From NCBI GenBank assembly GCA_900542065.1, contig UQLU01000002.1:1-64000 (forward strand): DNA of 64,000 nucleotides. Direction: 5' to 3'. The position numbers and the translations under genes were made by a program. Below are positions 52,867-63,178 of this stretch, in pieces. Position 1 is the stretch's first letter. Each line of letters opens with the position of its first letter. A model generated the notes under the pieces. That model made no database searches and was not told the origin of the DNA. It saw only the letters and a program-made list of their open reading frames with translations. The stretch is from an uncultured Eggerthella sp. (lineage in GTDB: Bacteria; Actinomycetota; Coriobacteriia; Coriobacteriales; Eggerthellaceae).

Positions 52867-54384
52867 CTAAAAAGATTTGCAGGTTTTTCTGATTTCACAA
52901 CCCAGAGCGTAAGCCATTAAAGGCGGAATAGCATCGCCTATCTGCTCGTATTGGTCCTGTTCAGGATCACTGTGGAACGAAACAAAAGGACCTTCGAAAA
53001 TATACCAATCGGGAAACGATTGGAGCCTTGCTGCTTCTCGCGGCGTTAGTCCGCGGTTTGCAGTTGGATGAACCATTTCGTCTAAACAATGCGAAGTTAC
53101 CGTGAAGGAAGGCTCTTCTGGTTTTAAACGACGATTCCTTGCTCCGTATATTTTTCGAGGGAAATACGCCTGTGCCTCTTCTTCCTTGCCCGTAGCAAGT
53201 AGACGCTCATAGGCAGTTTTCATGCTTTCGCCCTGCTTTATCAGCTTAAAACGACTTAACATTTTTTTAGTGTGGCCAGGTGCTTTATGGGCGGTTAAAC
53301 TATCTTTTCGGAAATTAATATGTTCAGGTGGCATGCATAAATCACCACGCATACGTCTTAAGAACTGACTCCGCGTACTTCCATTTGCAACCAACGCAAG
53401 ATCAAAAGTGTATTTCGTACTTTCTTTGCCCATCGCTATAGAAGGAAGATCGCTTAAGGCGTCGGAAACCGTTACATAGTCATAATCGCACCCCGGACCA
53501 TTAGATGGTTTTGGGTAAGAAAAAGAATCATTTGGAAAAGCAGTATTAATCCCCACAAGGAAAAGGCGCTCGCGCGACTGAGGCACGCCATAGTCAATAG
53601 CCTTAAGCAAAACGGTTTCTTTATCACGAGACACTAAACGATAAGATGGACCCCCATCGGATGACTCTGATTCGAAGTCGTCACATATCTCTTGATACAT
53701 TCCCCCGCGCTTGCCTTTGTATTTTTTCGAGAAGAGCCCTTTCACGTTTTCGAATAAGAACATCTTCGAATTAACGCCTCGCGCAATGCGCAAAACGTTT
53801 TGATACAAGTGGTTTCGGTCATCTTCTTCTTTGCGATCGCCTGCCATACTAAAGCTCTCGCAAGGCGCACCGCCAGTAACAATATCAACACTTTCAAGGC
53901 CATAGCGATACGTAAGGAGCTTTTTTATGAGCGCAACAGAAACCTTATTAATATCGCCATAAATCAAAACAGGTAATTCAGTTTTTTCCAGCAACGGTTC
54001 TAGGATTTCTGGATCTGAGAGATACTGCTCAAGATCAAGCATTTCGGCATTATGGGAAGAGCAATAAGTTCGAGCCGTCCAATAGCTCCACTCAACCGCA
54101 ATAAGGGGTTTGATTCCCGCCCATCGAAATCCTGTAGCAAGACCTCCTGGCCCTGAAAACAGGTCAATACTAGTAAGCATTTGTCCATCAGGTAAGGAAC
54201 ACTCTGTTTCTTTATAACGAGTAGCACGAGCATCTGAAGGCTTGCAGGCATTCGATGGAATTATCCAGGTATTGCCATGCTTTTCCGCCCCGTGCAAACG
54301 ATTTTCGCTGCATAGTTTCTGAACTCGTCTTTTAGAGATTCCCCATTGCTCTGCCGCTTCAGCAGCAGTGATGTATTGTGTCAC
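52867..54384 (-). CDS. DNA cytosine-5 methyltransferase with N-terminal helix-turn-helix
   Basis: A 505-residue protein. Residues 1-50 form an excisionase-type helix-turn-helix (ITAAEAAEQWGISKRRVQKL). The methyltransferase follows: motif I DLFSGPGGLATGF (near 75), motif IV GGAPCESFSMAG with the catalytic Cys (near 177), motif VI FENVKGLF, motif VIII SRERLFLVG, and motif X near the C-terminus (RLQSFPDWY, QIGDAIPP). It would protect the host from the restriction enzyme encoded upstream. The extra DNA-binding domain probably controls its own expression; a 26-bp palindrome lies in front of the gene. Confidence 0.93.
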   Translation of the reverse strand: MTQYITAAEAAEQWGISKRRVQKLCSENRLHGAEKHGNTWIIPSNACKPSDARATRYKETECSLPDGQMLTSIDLFSGPGGLATGFRWAGIKPLIAVEWSYWTARTYCSSHNAEMLDLEQYLSDPEILEPLLEKTELPVLIYGDINKVSVALIKKLLTYRYGLESVDIVTGGAPCESFSMAGDRKEEDDRNHLYQNVLRIARGVNSKMFLFENVKGLFSKKYKGKRGGMYQEICDDFESESSDGGPSYRLVSRDKETVLLKAIDYGVPQSRERLFLVGINTAFPNDSFSYPKPSNGPGCDYDYVTVSDALSDLPSIAMGKESTKYTFDLALVANGSTRSQFLRRMRGDLCMPPEHINFRKDSLTAHKAPGHTKKMLSRFKLIKQGESMKTAYERLLATGKEEEAQAYFPRKIYGARNRRLKPEEPSFTVTSHCLDEMVHPTANRGLTPREAARLQSFPDWYIFEGPFVSFHSDPEQDQYEQIGDAIPPLMAYALGCEIRKTCKSF

Positions 54385-54396
54385 AAAATCACCTAT

Positions 54397-54422
54397 CTAA
54401 TGTTCCTTATCGCGAACATTAG
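54397..54422. promoter_or_regulatory. candidate operator of the HTH-methyltransferase
   Basis: CTAATGTTC-N8-GAACATTAG, perfect 9-bp arms, centred 25 nt upstream of the methyltransferase start in the gap between the two restriction-modification genes. It is well placed for repression by the enzyme's own N-terminal domain. Confidence 0.55.
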
Positions 54423-54483
54423 CTTAGGATACACAATCACAAAACACGGAACAATAGACCACGCGAAACTCAGTAACTCTCCA

Positions 54484-55665
54484 TCAATCAAGAATACTAG
54501 CTTTCAGTTGAATCTTTTGTCCGCGCTTTTTCGAAGGATACGTCCAAGAAAAAACGGTTCCGAACCAATTTGATCCATCAATTTCCGCTTCTTGTTTTGC
54601 GCAATACTCATCGACTGAATGAATGTTTACGTTGCCCGTATTTTTATCGCGAACAACAATATATTGTGCAATTTGGATAGGTAAGGCACCTGGCGCGCCT
54701 TCACCAGAAAAAACCCATCGATTTAGCTTTTTACGATAAGGAACTAGCTCATTCGTTAAAGCACGAATATCCGAAGGATTCATGTCGCGCTTATTGCCTA
54801 CAGACTGAAAAGCGTTTAGTAGACGACGAAGCTCTTGATTGCTTGGATCGAGCACCTGCGCAAAAGCATCAGCGGAATATTCATGAACGCTCATTGAACG
54901 ATTGGAGGTGTTTTTAAGAGAAAAAGTAACTTCTTTTTCAGCACCATTTGCGAAATGGAGCTTAGCAGCAACATCGGTCTTAGGACTTCCTCCATTAGAA
55001 AGTCTTGGAATATTATCTGTCACTTTAATTTCCTTAACGGCACCTGAAGAAATCTGCAATTTGATGAGCACCTTGGCAAAGAGGGTATAAAGATATCCCG
55101 TACTGATTTCCGAGCCGTTATAGCGTTTTAAGTTTTCTAAATTACCAAGAACTTCTGCGAATAGTGTTTCGAACTTGCGACCCTGCAGGTCGTTCGCAAA
55201 ACCACGTCCTAAGCTTGCGTTATATTCTTCACGAATTCTATCTTGAAGCTCCTGAACGGTAAGAACATCATCAATGGCCGAAACAACGCTCCCTGCACGA
55301 ATTTTGTCGCGAACCGACGTTCCCTGGTCAAAGCCGCTTTCATCAGGCAACACAACGAATGCATGCGTAACATTTGGATCGATTTTCTTAATATTGTGTG
55401 CACGCCACTGACTAATTTGTACTCGATCGCTTCGCAAGCTTGAAGTGGCAAACAAAACAGCTTTTGAGCCGTTTGCATAAGTTATTTCTTCATGAGCCTC
55501 AAACTGATCACCGTCAAATCCTTCATACCCATAGCGAGGATTGGAAACGTTAGCAATTATCGCTCCGTAGTCTTTGAGACTCTCTATTGCATTTTGGAGG
55601 GACTTTTTCGCATTGGCACCGTGCTTAAACTTGCGAATATTATCTTTTGAAGCCGAGTATGCCAT
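54484..55665 (-). CDS. type II restriction endonuclease, MspI-like
   Basis: A 393-residue nuclease whose C-terminal 250 residues resemble MspI: GGSPKTDV with the catalytic aspartate (near 228), then TFSLKNTS with the lysine (near 249), EYSADAFAQVL, YRKKLNRWVF and FGTVFSWTYPS. MspI has Asn two residues before the catalytic lysine; here it is Ser. About 130 N-terminal residues have no counterpart in MspI (262 aa) and are unrecognised. If specificity is kept it would cut CCGG. GGAGG lies 9 nt before the ATG. The similarity was judged from memory, not from a search. Confidence 0.8.
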   Translation of the reverse strand: MAYSASKDNIRKFKHGANAKKSLQNAIESLKDYGAIIANVSNPRYGYEGFDGDQFEAHEEITYANGSKAVLFATSSLRSDRVQISQWRAHNIKKIDPNVTHAFVVLPDESGFDQGTSVRDKIRAGSVVSAIDDVLTVQELQDRIREEYNASLGRGFANDLQGRKFETLFAEVLGNLENLKRYNGSEISTGYLYTLFAKVLIKLQISSGAVKEIKVTDNIPRLSNGGSPKTDVAAKLHFANGAEKEVTFSLKNTSNRSMSVHEYSADAFAQVLDPSNQELRRLLNAFQSVGNKRDMNPSDIRALTNELVPYRKKLNRWVFSGEGAPGALPIQIAQYIVVRDKNTGNVNIHSVDEYCAKQEAEIDGSNWFGTVFSWTYPSKKRGQKIQLKASILD

Positions 55666-55879
55666 TTATGTCGTCCTCCAAGTCGGTCTAACATCAAACA
55701 AGCATAACGTTCAAAACGAATTGCTTTGCTCAGCTTATCGTACTTTCGATTGCAGATTCTACACAAATGCTTTCCAGTCAAAACAATCAACAGAAAAGAA
55801 TTGGCAGGTTGGATAAGCCCGATAGGCGCAGGAAGTTACCTTTGAACTCAAGCTTTGCATTGCTGTCAAAAAACAGCGA

Positions 55880-55978
55880 GCGGGGTCCAGTTGAGCTCAG
55901 ATAGCGTAAGAGAAAAGCGAAGCGTACTTTGGTACGCGAGCTTTACTCGGAGCGCTAGCTGTGCCAACTGAACCCCGC
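55880..55978 (-). other. 99-nt rod-like inverted repeat downstream of groL
   Basis: Outer arms of 14 nt (GCGGGGTTCAGTTG / CAACTGGACCCCGC on the minus strand, pairing fully with one G:U), then AGCTAGCG / CGCTATCT, GAG / CTC, AAAGC / GCTTT and an apical GCGTAC-CAAA-GTACGC. On the plus strand the same position would be a C:A mismatch, so the minus strand is the likely RNA. The remainder of 55666-56039 holds the groL hairpin and no credible gene. Confidence 0.6.
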
Positions 55979-56006
55979 GCAGCGTCATCACGTTTAATAC
56001 GAACGT

Positions 56007-56032
56007 AATGGCGTTCGGAAGAACGCCATTAC
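56007..56032 (-). terminator. hairpin after groL
   Basis: AATGGCGTTC and its complement GAACGCCATT around a 4-6 nt loop, 10-30 nt after the groL stop. On the minus strand it is followed by ACGTTCGTATT, a poor U-run, so the rod-like element just beyond may contribute to ending the transcript. Confidence 0.6.
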
Positions 56033-56039
56033 TATTAAA

Positions 56040-58009
<1,970 letters not shown>

Positions 58010-58218
58010 AACATACTTCCTTTCATAAGTTCTAAACCGCCCAAACTAAACCTTGCAACCGAGTTATTTCACAACGTTTGTTCGTGCGTCTATTACCAAA
58101 AACTTCCTAGAAGTTTTTCCAGTGCGTTCGCGCTATTTTGGCTTACGTATCAAGCGAAACCGCATGAAAGCCATCCAAAAGCCAGATAAAACGCAATTAG
58201 CAGTCAAACTTCTAGTGG

Positions 58219-58245
58219 CTAGCACTCAAGCCTTATGAGTGCTAA
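58219..58245 (-). promoter_or_regulatory. CIRCE operator (HrcA site)
   Basis: TTAGCACTC-N9-GAGTGCTAG on the minus strand, matching the CIRCE consensus at 17 of 18 arm positions, 210 nt upstream of groES. HrcA, not in the window, would repress groESL at this site. TTGCAT (58277-58282) and an A/T-rich -10 region lie just upstream. Confidence 0.95.
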
Positions 58246-58541
58246 CGCCTATACATATTAGCAACTTAAGCAAAGAATGCAACCCATCATGAAGAAAATA
58301 TGAGTGCAAGGCACTTAGATTTCTATTGGAGGGAAAATGTTTTAATTCTTTATCCTTTTCTTGGTGCTGAACAGGCTTTTTAAAGTTGCTTTAGATCGCA
58401 ATATCTCAAAAGTGGCATGTAGTAATCCAAGAATTTCAGATATGTTTTATAAATTGTTACCTTATATTTTTGGTTCTCGGCTGCTAAACGCATATAAAAC
58501 TAAAATACGTCTATCACTATTCATCTACCATTATTCGTCTA

Positions 58542-60101
58542 TCACAACTCACGCGGTAGCACATCTCGCATGCTATACGCAAGCAAGGCAGTTATTAATA
58601 CCACCACGATACAAGCCAGTGCTAGGGCGAACACCGTATCAAATCCGCCCATGTTGTCTGCCAGATATGGCCAAGCAATATTTGCCGCCGCACCACCAAG
58701 CGTTGGCGCAACTGAAATTCGTCCGTAAAAAATAGGATAGTTCTTGCCTTCGCCAAATATGCGGCGCACCATCATGGGGAGTAATACCAAAACACCTGCA
58801 ATAAAGAATCCAAAGATTACACCGCCGATAGGCATCAAAAATGTTGAAGGGAATGCCCAGACCAGAATAATGCCGAAGGCACCACATCCCGTTAAAACAC
58901 AGATTGCCTTTCTGATAGACAAATCAGAAAAGAATCCAAGTCCTATTTTGCCAATACCATTTCCCGCCTGTGCCGCAGAAGCAAGAGTTGCCCCCGTAAC
59001 GAATGCCGTGCTGGCAAGGCCCAATGCGGCTTGTTCGTTTACCCAATTAACGTATTGCGGTAAGTATCCCGCGATTTGGCAAACAAAATTAATCAAGAAG
59101 CCGCATGCGATAACAATCCAGAACACCGCGCTTTTCATTCCAATAGAAACTTCAACGCTTGTTGCCTGAGCTCCAAGCTTAGCGCGTGCTGCTTGGCTGC
59201 TAGGGTCAACGTTCGCTGCCTGGCTGTCAGGCTCAACGCTTGTTGCCTGAGAACCTGCCGCTTGGCTGCCAACTTCAGCGCCTGCTGCTCGAGCTCCAGA
59301 TTCGACATCAGCTACCTGAGAATTCTTTTCTTGTGCCGCCGCCCAAGCAGAACCATAGGGCAACAATCCCACCTGTTCGGGATAGGCACGTATACAAAAC
59401 AGAACGAGAGGAATACACGCTACAAGTGTGATAAGTCCATACACCAAATAGCCCGCACGCCAACCAGAAGCGTCAATAACCATCTGGCCAACTTGAAGAA
59501 ATACCACTCCACCAATACCAGTAAAAGCGGTACAAATGCCCATCAACAGGCCAATGTGGCGCTTAAACCATCGGTTGATCAAAATAGAAGTGGAAATAGA
59601 AAGCAATATCGTGGCAGGAAAGCCCCCAATGAAACCTAGTATCCAGAACATCCAAGGCTGAGTAGAATTCGAAAACCCTACGAACACCAGCGTTGCTATT
59701 ACGACAGAGATAATCATCAACAGGCGCACATCGTGTCGAACCACAAGGCTTCCGCATATGGGAGAACAGATAGCACAGGAAAGCATCAAAAGCGAAGACC
59801 ACGCGCTAATTTCTGCGGTCTGAACGCCAAGATCTGCCGAAATAACGGGATAGAAAATCCCCGGACAGCTGATTAACATAGCACACGGAATACCGCATAC
59901 CAAACACATGCACACAATAATGCGCGCATAGCTCATAAATCCTTTTTCCACCAGTTGAGATTTATCGGAAAAGGAGTGTTTGTTACCCGAATGAAAATCG
60001 TGAGAAATTTGGGGATCTTGCTCAGAACCAGAAGTCGGACTCTGGTTCTGTTTTGCGCTGCTTTTGCAAAATGAACTCATAGAACTCCCCAATTCCATCA
60101 A
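58542..60101 (-). CDS. major facilitator superfamily permease, OFA-like
   Basis: A 519-residue permease with twelve predicted helices; GGFPATILLSISTSILINRWFK-like helix 4/5 sequence and RAYPEQVGLLPYGS after helix 6 resemble the oxalate/formate antiporter-like group, here read in pieces of the protein near residues 155-245. The central cytoplasmic loop is expanded by about 60 residues (260-318) made of alternating SQAA / AQAT / SVE units. A polar N-terminus of about 55 residues precedes helix 1. The substrate is unknown; no regulator or enzyme gene adjoins it. Confidence 0.82.
   Translation of the reverse strand: MMELGSSMSSFCKSSAKQNQSPTSGSEQDPQISHDFHSGNKHSFSDKSQLVEKGFMSYARIIVCMCLVCGIPCAMLISCPGIFYPVISADLGVQTAEISAWSSLLMLSCAICSPICGSLVVRHDVRLLMIISVVIATLVFVGFSNSTQPWMFWILGFIGGFPATILLSISTSILINRWFKRHIGLLMGICTAFTGIGGVVFLQVGQMVIDASGWRAGYLVYGLITLVACIPLVLFCIRAYPEQVGLLPYGSAWAAAQEKNSQVADVESGARAAGAEVGSQAAGSQATSVEPDSQAANVDPSSQAARAKLGAQATSVEVSIGMKSAVFWIVIACGFLINFVCQIAGYLPQYVNWVNEQAALGLASTAFVTGATLASAAQAGNGIGKIGLGFFSDLSIRKAICVLTGCGAFGIILVWAFPSTFLMPIGGVIFGFFIAGVLVLLPMMVRRIFGEGKNYPIFYGRISVAPTLGGAAANIAWPYLADNMGGFDTVFALALACIVVVLITALLAYSMRDVLPREL
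59160..59330 (-). repeat. degenerate tandem repeat inside the MFS permease gene
   Basis: The DNA for the central loop repeats a unit of about 30-33 bp containing GCTTGGCTGC or variants, encoding SQAA-type blocks. The pattern suggests slippage expansion of a cytoplasmic linker; the reading frame stays open. Confidence 0.65.
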
Positions 60102-60222
60102 TTCATAAATTGAGATGGTGCTTATAATTGCAACAGACTGCCTACTAATATATCGCAGTCACGGTCGTCACGGCAGAGCTCTTGAACTCACTGATACTTA
60201 TTAGCTTTATTAGTTACAGCAG

Positions 60223-60873
60223 CTAAAGTGCGCGAATTTGTTCTGCCAGCCAATTCGCCCAAGCATCTACCCCTTCACCATTTGTTGCTGATATAGGAAA
60301 GATAGGTGCCGTAGGATTCAAGTTCTTAATGTGATCGTAGAACAGTTCTTTATTGAAGCTGAACACAGGCAACGTATCAATCTTGTTCAAAACAATAGCC
60401 TTTGAAGCCTGGAAAACGCCAGGATATTTGAGCGGTTTATCATCACCTTCGGGTACACTCAAAATCATAGCCTTCATGTTTTCGCCCAAGTCAAAATCGG
60501 TCGGGCAAACCAAATTGCCTACATTTTCAACAATGATAAGGTCAAGATTATCCAAATCAAGCACGTCAACCGCACGACGAATCATGTCGCTTTCAAGATG
60601 GCAAGCTCCGCCCGTGTTAATCTGCACTGCAGCAATACCTTGTTCTTTAATCTTTTCGGAATCAACTGAAGAAGCAATATCGCCTTCGATTACTGCAATA
60701 TTAAATTCATCGCGCAACGCTTCAATAGTTGCCAAGATAGTTGACGTTTTGCCAGAACCAGGAGATGCCAACAAATCCAGCACAAATACTTTCTTTTCTT
60801 TAAAGAGCTCGCGATTAGACTGAGCAAGCTTATCGTTTTTATCAAGAATAGGTTGCTTTAAATCAATCTGCAT
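60223..60873 (-). CDS. hypB: hydrogenase maturation GTPase HypB
   Basis: A 216-residue GTPase that helps insert nickel into [NiFe] hydrogenases. ATG 60873 has AGGAGG 7 nt upstream. The P-loop ASPGSGKT lies at 36-43, followed by IEGDIASSVDSEKI, NTGGACHLES (metal-site Cys and His), ENVGNLVCPTDFDLGE and LNKIDTLP. It lacks the N-terminal nickel-binding cysteine or histidine-rich segment of some HypB proteins. hypA lies 130 nt upstream. Confidence 0.96.
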   Translation of the reverse strand: MQIDLKQPILDKNDKLAQSNRELFKEKKVFVLDLLASPGSGKTSTILATIEALRDEFNIAVIEGDIASSVDSEKIKEQGIAAVQINTGGACHLESDMIRRAVDVLDLDNLDLIIVENVGNLVCPTDFDLGENMKAMILSVPEGDDKPLKYPGVFQASKAIVLNKIDTLPVFSFNKELFYDHIKNLNPTAPIFPISATNGEGVDAWANWLAEQIRAL

Positions 60874-61004
60874 AAGATGCCTCCTGAACACAATGTTCAC
60901 GTTTTCTTCGGTGTTCGCTTTCTGAAGAAAACACGCAGTAAAACCTTTTAGTGTCTATGCCTTATAGCAAGCAGTGTTACAAACACACCATAACGTATCA
61001 TTGC

Positions 61005-61379
61005 CTATGCGTCGGCAGAAGTTTGCTCTTCGTCAGGAATATCTACTTCAATGGAATCAATTCGCAATTCCTTGCCCTGCAAAAGTTCTGAAAATGCACT
61101 ACCACATTCGGGGCACAGCATATGGAATCTATCGTGTTCGTATTCAAGACCGCATTCAAGACAAATACTCTTGGGCGGGATCATAGTGATTTCCAATTCA
61201 GCACCTTCACACATAGTGCCTTCTGCAAGGGCCTCAAAAGCGAACCGAAGCGCATCTTCGATTGCCTCAGTCATTTCTCCTACCGAAAGGCTGATTTTTA
61301 AGACACGATCCGCACCAGCATCATTTGCTGCTTGCTGAACCGAATCCATAACGCCACTCATAATTCCCAATTCATGCAC
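61005..61379 (-). CDS. hypA: hydrogenase nickel-insertion protein HypA
   Basis: A 124-residue protein. GTG 61379 is chosen because it gives the required M-H-E-L N-terminus, where His2 binds nickel, and GAGG lies 8 nt upstream. The zinc site is CLEC ... CPEC near residues 78-98. The C-terminus is acidic. It works with HypB. No hydrogenase structural genes are in the window. It follows tatC after 5 nt, so hydrogenase maturation and Tat export may be co-expressed. Confidence 0.94.
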   Translation of the reverse strand: MHELGIMSGVMDSVQQAANDAGADRVLKISLSVGEMTEAIEDALRFAFEALAEGTMCEGAELEITMIPPKSICLECGLEYEHDRFHMLCPECGSAFSELLQGKELRIDSIEVDIPDEEQTSADA

Positions 61380-61384
61380 GGCGT

Positions 61385-62248
61385 TTACCTCTTTTCGTCT
61401 TCGCTTCCCCACAAATGTTCTTTGAACTTGGTTTTAGCGTATTTCAATTCAGCCTTTGCTTCTTCAGCTTCAAGTTGCTCTTGTTTGCGTGCTTCCTCTT
61501 GACGCTTAATACGTTTTGCCAAGCCAACACGCGCTGCCAACAAACTTATTTCATACAGAACAACCATCGCCGCAAACATCAAACCCATAGTCACAGGCGA
61601 TGCATCGGGAGTAACCATCGCAGAAAAAACCAGCAGACCAACATACATACCACGCCAGCTGGCACGAAGCTTCTTGTAAGGAATTATGCCAAACATTACC
61701 AGGTAGAACACAACCAAAGGCATTTCAAAACCAATGCCAAAACCCAATTCAAACTTGATAATGATATCTACCCATTGCGCGGCTTCCGGCATGATAGTGG
61801 CAAAACCTGTTGCCTGATCAGTTAACCACTGGAAAGCAGGATTCAAAATAATGCAGTAGCAAAATACGGTACCTCCAATGAATAAGCAAAGCGCCGCAAT
61901 GAAGGTTGGCACAAACCATTTACGTTCTTTTGGCTTTAATGCAGGCAAGAAAAAGGCCAGAATCTGCCACAAAGTAATAGGCGCCGTTGCCACAAGAGCA
62001 GTCCAAAGCGCTACCGTAATACGTACAGAAAATGCATCAAACGCACCGAAAACATTAAGCTGTACCTGTCCCGATTCATCGAGAGGCATATATTGCGCAA
62101 CAGGAGCAAGCAAGAACTGCACTACGGTATCGGTTCCCAAATAGAACACCAACGTAGCCACAATAAGGCATACAACGATGCGCACCAAACGCATTCGTAA
62201 TTCGCCTAAATGCTCCATAAGCGACATACGGGCTGGTCCGATTGGCAT
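61385..62248 (-). CDS. tatC: Sec-independent protein translocase TatC
   Basis: A 287-residue membrane protein with six helices. The N-terminal MEHLGELRMRLV and the segment FELGFGIGFEMPLVVFYLV are the TatC signatures, including the conserved glutamates that recognise twin-arginine signals. It serves export of the two molybdoenzyme catalytic subunits encoded at the other end of the window. It starts 2 nt after the tatA/B gene. Confidence 0.97.
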   Translation of the reverse strand: MPIGPARMSLMEHLGELRMRLVRIVVCLIVATLVFYLGTDTVVQFLLAPVAQYMPLDESGQVQLNVFGAFDAFSVRITVALWTALVATAPITLWQILAFFLPALKPKERKWFVPTFIAALCLFIGGTVFCYCIILNPAFQWLTDQATGFATIMPEAAQWVDIIIKFELGFGIGFEMPLVVFYLVMFGIIPYKKLRASWRGMYVGLLVFSAMVTPDASPVTMGLMFAAMVVLYEISLLAARVGLAKRIKRQEEARKQEQLEAEEAKAELKYAKTKFKEHLWGSEDEKR

Positions 62249-62250
62249 GA

Positions 62251-62787
62251 TTACTCACCCCTTTCAGACGAAGCTACCTGAACTGCTTTTGGTGCAGGTT
62301 TATTCTGAATTGGCTTAGCGCCAAAAAGCTCTTCTGGAGTAAGAGCAGGCTTTTGGGGTGCCTGTGTTTGAGCTTGCTTCTCCAAATCAGCGGAAGCCTG
62401 GGCGTTTGCCGCACGAGCATTTTTTGCAGCTTGTTCTTTCATGGCGCTGCGATTAGCTTCAATAGTTTGGCGCTCTTCTGCCGCCTTGCGTTCTGCACGT
62501 TCCTTATCGAAGCGTGCCTTGCGCTGTGCAAAACTTTCCTGAGTAACCGTAGGAGCAGGTTTCGCTTTTTCTGAAGGCGAGCTAGCTGAAGCAGCCTTTT
62601 TACCCTGATCGCCTTCTACATTTAACACTTCGCCTTTAATAACCGATTCCATCTCGGCTTGGGCTTGCTTGAATTTGCGCAAAGCAGCACCAAGGGTCTT
62701 TGCCATTTCTGGCAACTTATCAGGCCCAAATATCAGAAAGCCGAACAATAAAATTATGAACAGCTCGAATCCGCCGATACCGAACAA
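62251..62787 (-). CDS. TatA/TatB-family translocase component
   Basis: A 178-residue protein with one N-terminal membrane helix (GIGGFELFIILLFGFLIFGP) and the amphipathic helix starting DKLPEMAKTLGAALRKF, then a long alanine/lysine/glutamate-rich coiled region. The conserved FGP hinge is present; the glutamate in the helix (GFEL) and the long tail favour TatB over TatA. With TatC it would form the receptor complex. No second TatA is seen in the window. Confidence 0.88.
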   Translation of the reverse strand: MFGIGGFELFIILLFGFLIFGPDKLPEMAKTLGAALRKFKQAQAEMESVIKGEVLNVEGDQGKKAASASSPSEKAKPAPTVTQESFAQRKARFDKERAERKAAEERQTIEANRSAMKEQAAKNARAANAQASADLEKQAQTQAPQKPALTPEELFGAKPIQNKPAPKAVQVASSERGE

Positions 62788-62901
62788 GTTACACTTCTTT
62801 CTCTCTGTTAGCAGCTCTACCTAGTAACAGTAAGCCCAAAAGCGAATAGCTATTCACCTTGAGCAAATAATCGCCCAGGCAAGCACTGCGACATCGAAAT
62901 A

Positions 62902-63102
62902 TTAATTTCCTCCCAGGAACATAAGTCCCATAGTGGGAAGCGATAAAGCGAGAATCAAAATGACGCAGACGGCAATGACGAAAATGCGCCACAACAATGC
63001 CTTACGTGCTGCTTTTTCTTCCGCCTTGCGCTTACGCTCCAAAGCACGTTCTTCACGTTCTTTGAGCTGTTTTGCTGTCATTTTTTGTTTCTTGTTGGCC
63101 AT
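62902..63102 (-). CDS. small basic single-pass membrane protein
   Basis: A 66-residue protein, about 33 charged residues (KEREERALERKRKAEEKAAR) then one hydrophobic helix (residues 38-62). It precedes the tat genes in the same direction and could be a small partner or an unrelated membrane protein. No family recognised. The start is the ATG at 63102; no strong ribosome site is visible, so the call rests on the coding pattern. Confidence 0.6.
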   Translation of the reverse strand: MANKKQKMTAKQLKEREERALERKRKAEEKAARKALLWRIFVIAVCVILILALSLPTMGLMFLGGN

Positions 63103-63178
63103 AAACCAAAACTTCTTTCTCGTTGTGGGAAACCTTAACGCAGAATATATCTACCTGGCGGTGCGAATCGACCAGAGG

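Noticed and set aside
55584..55790. Minus-strand frame of 68 codons with a CRIC pair upstream of and overlapping the restriction gene
   Set aside because: Only one CxxC pair, no second half of a zinc finger, and it overlaps the start of the endonuclease gene in another frame. A decayed HNH fragment cannot be excluded but is not supported.
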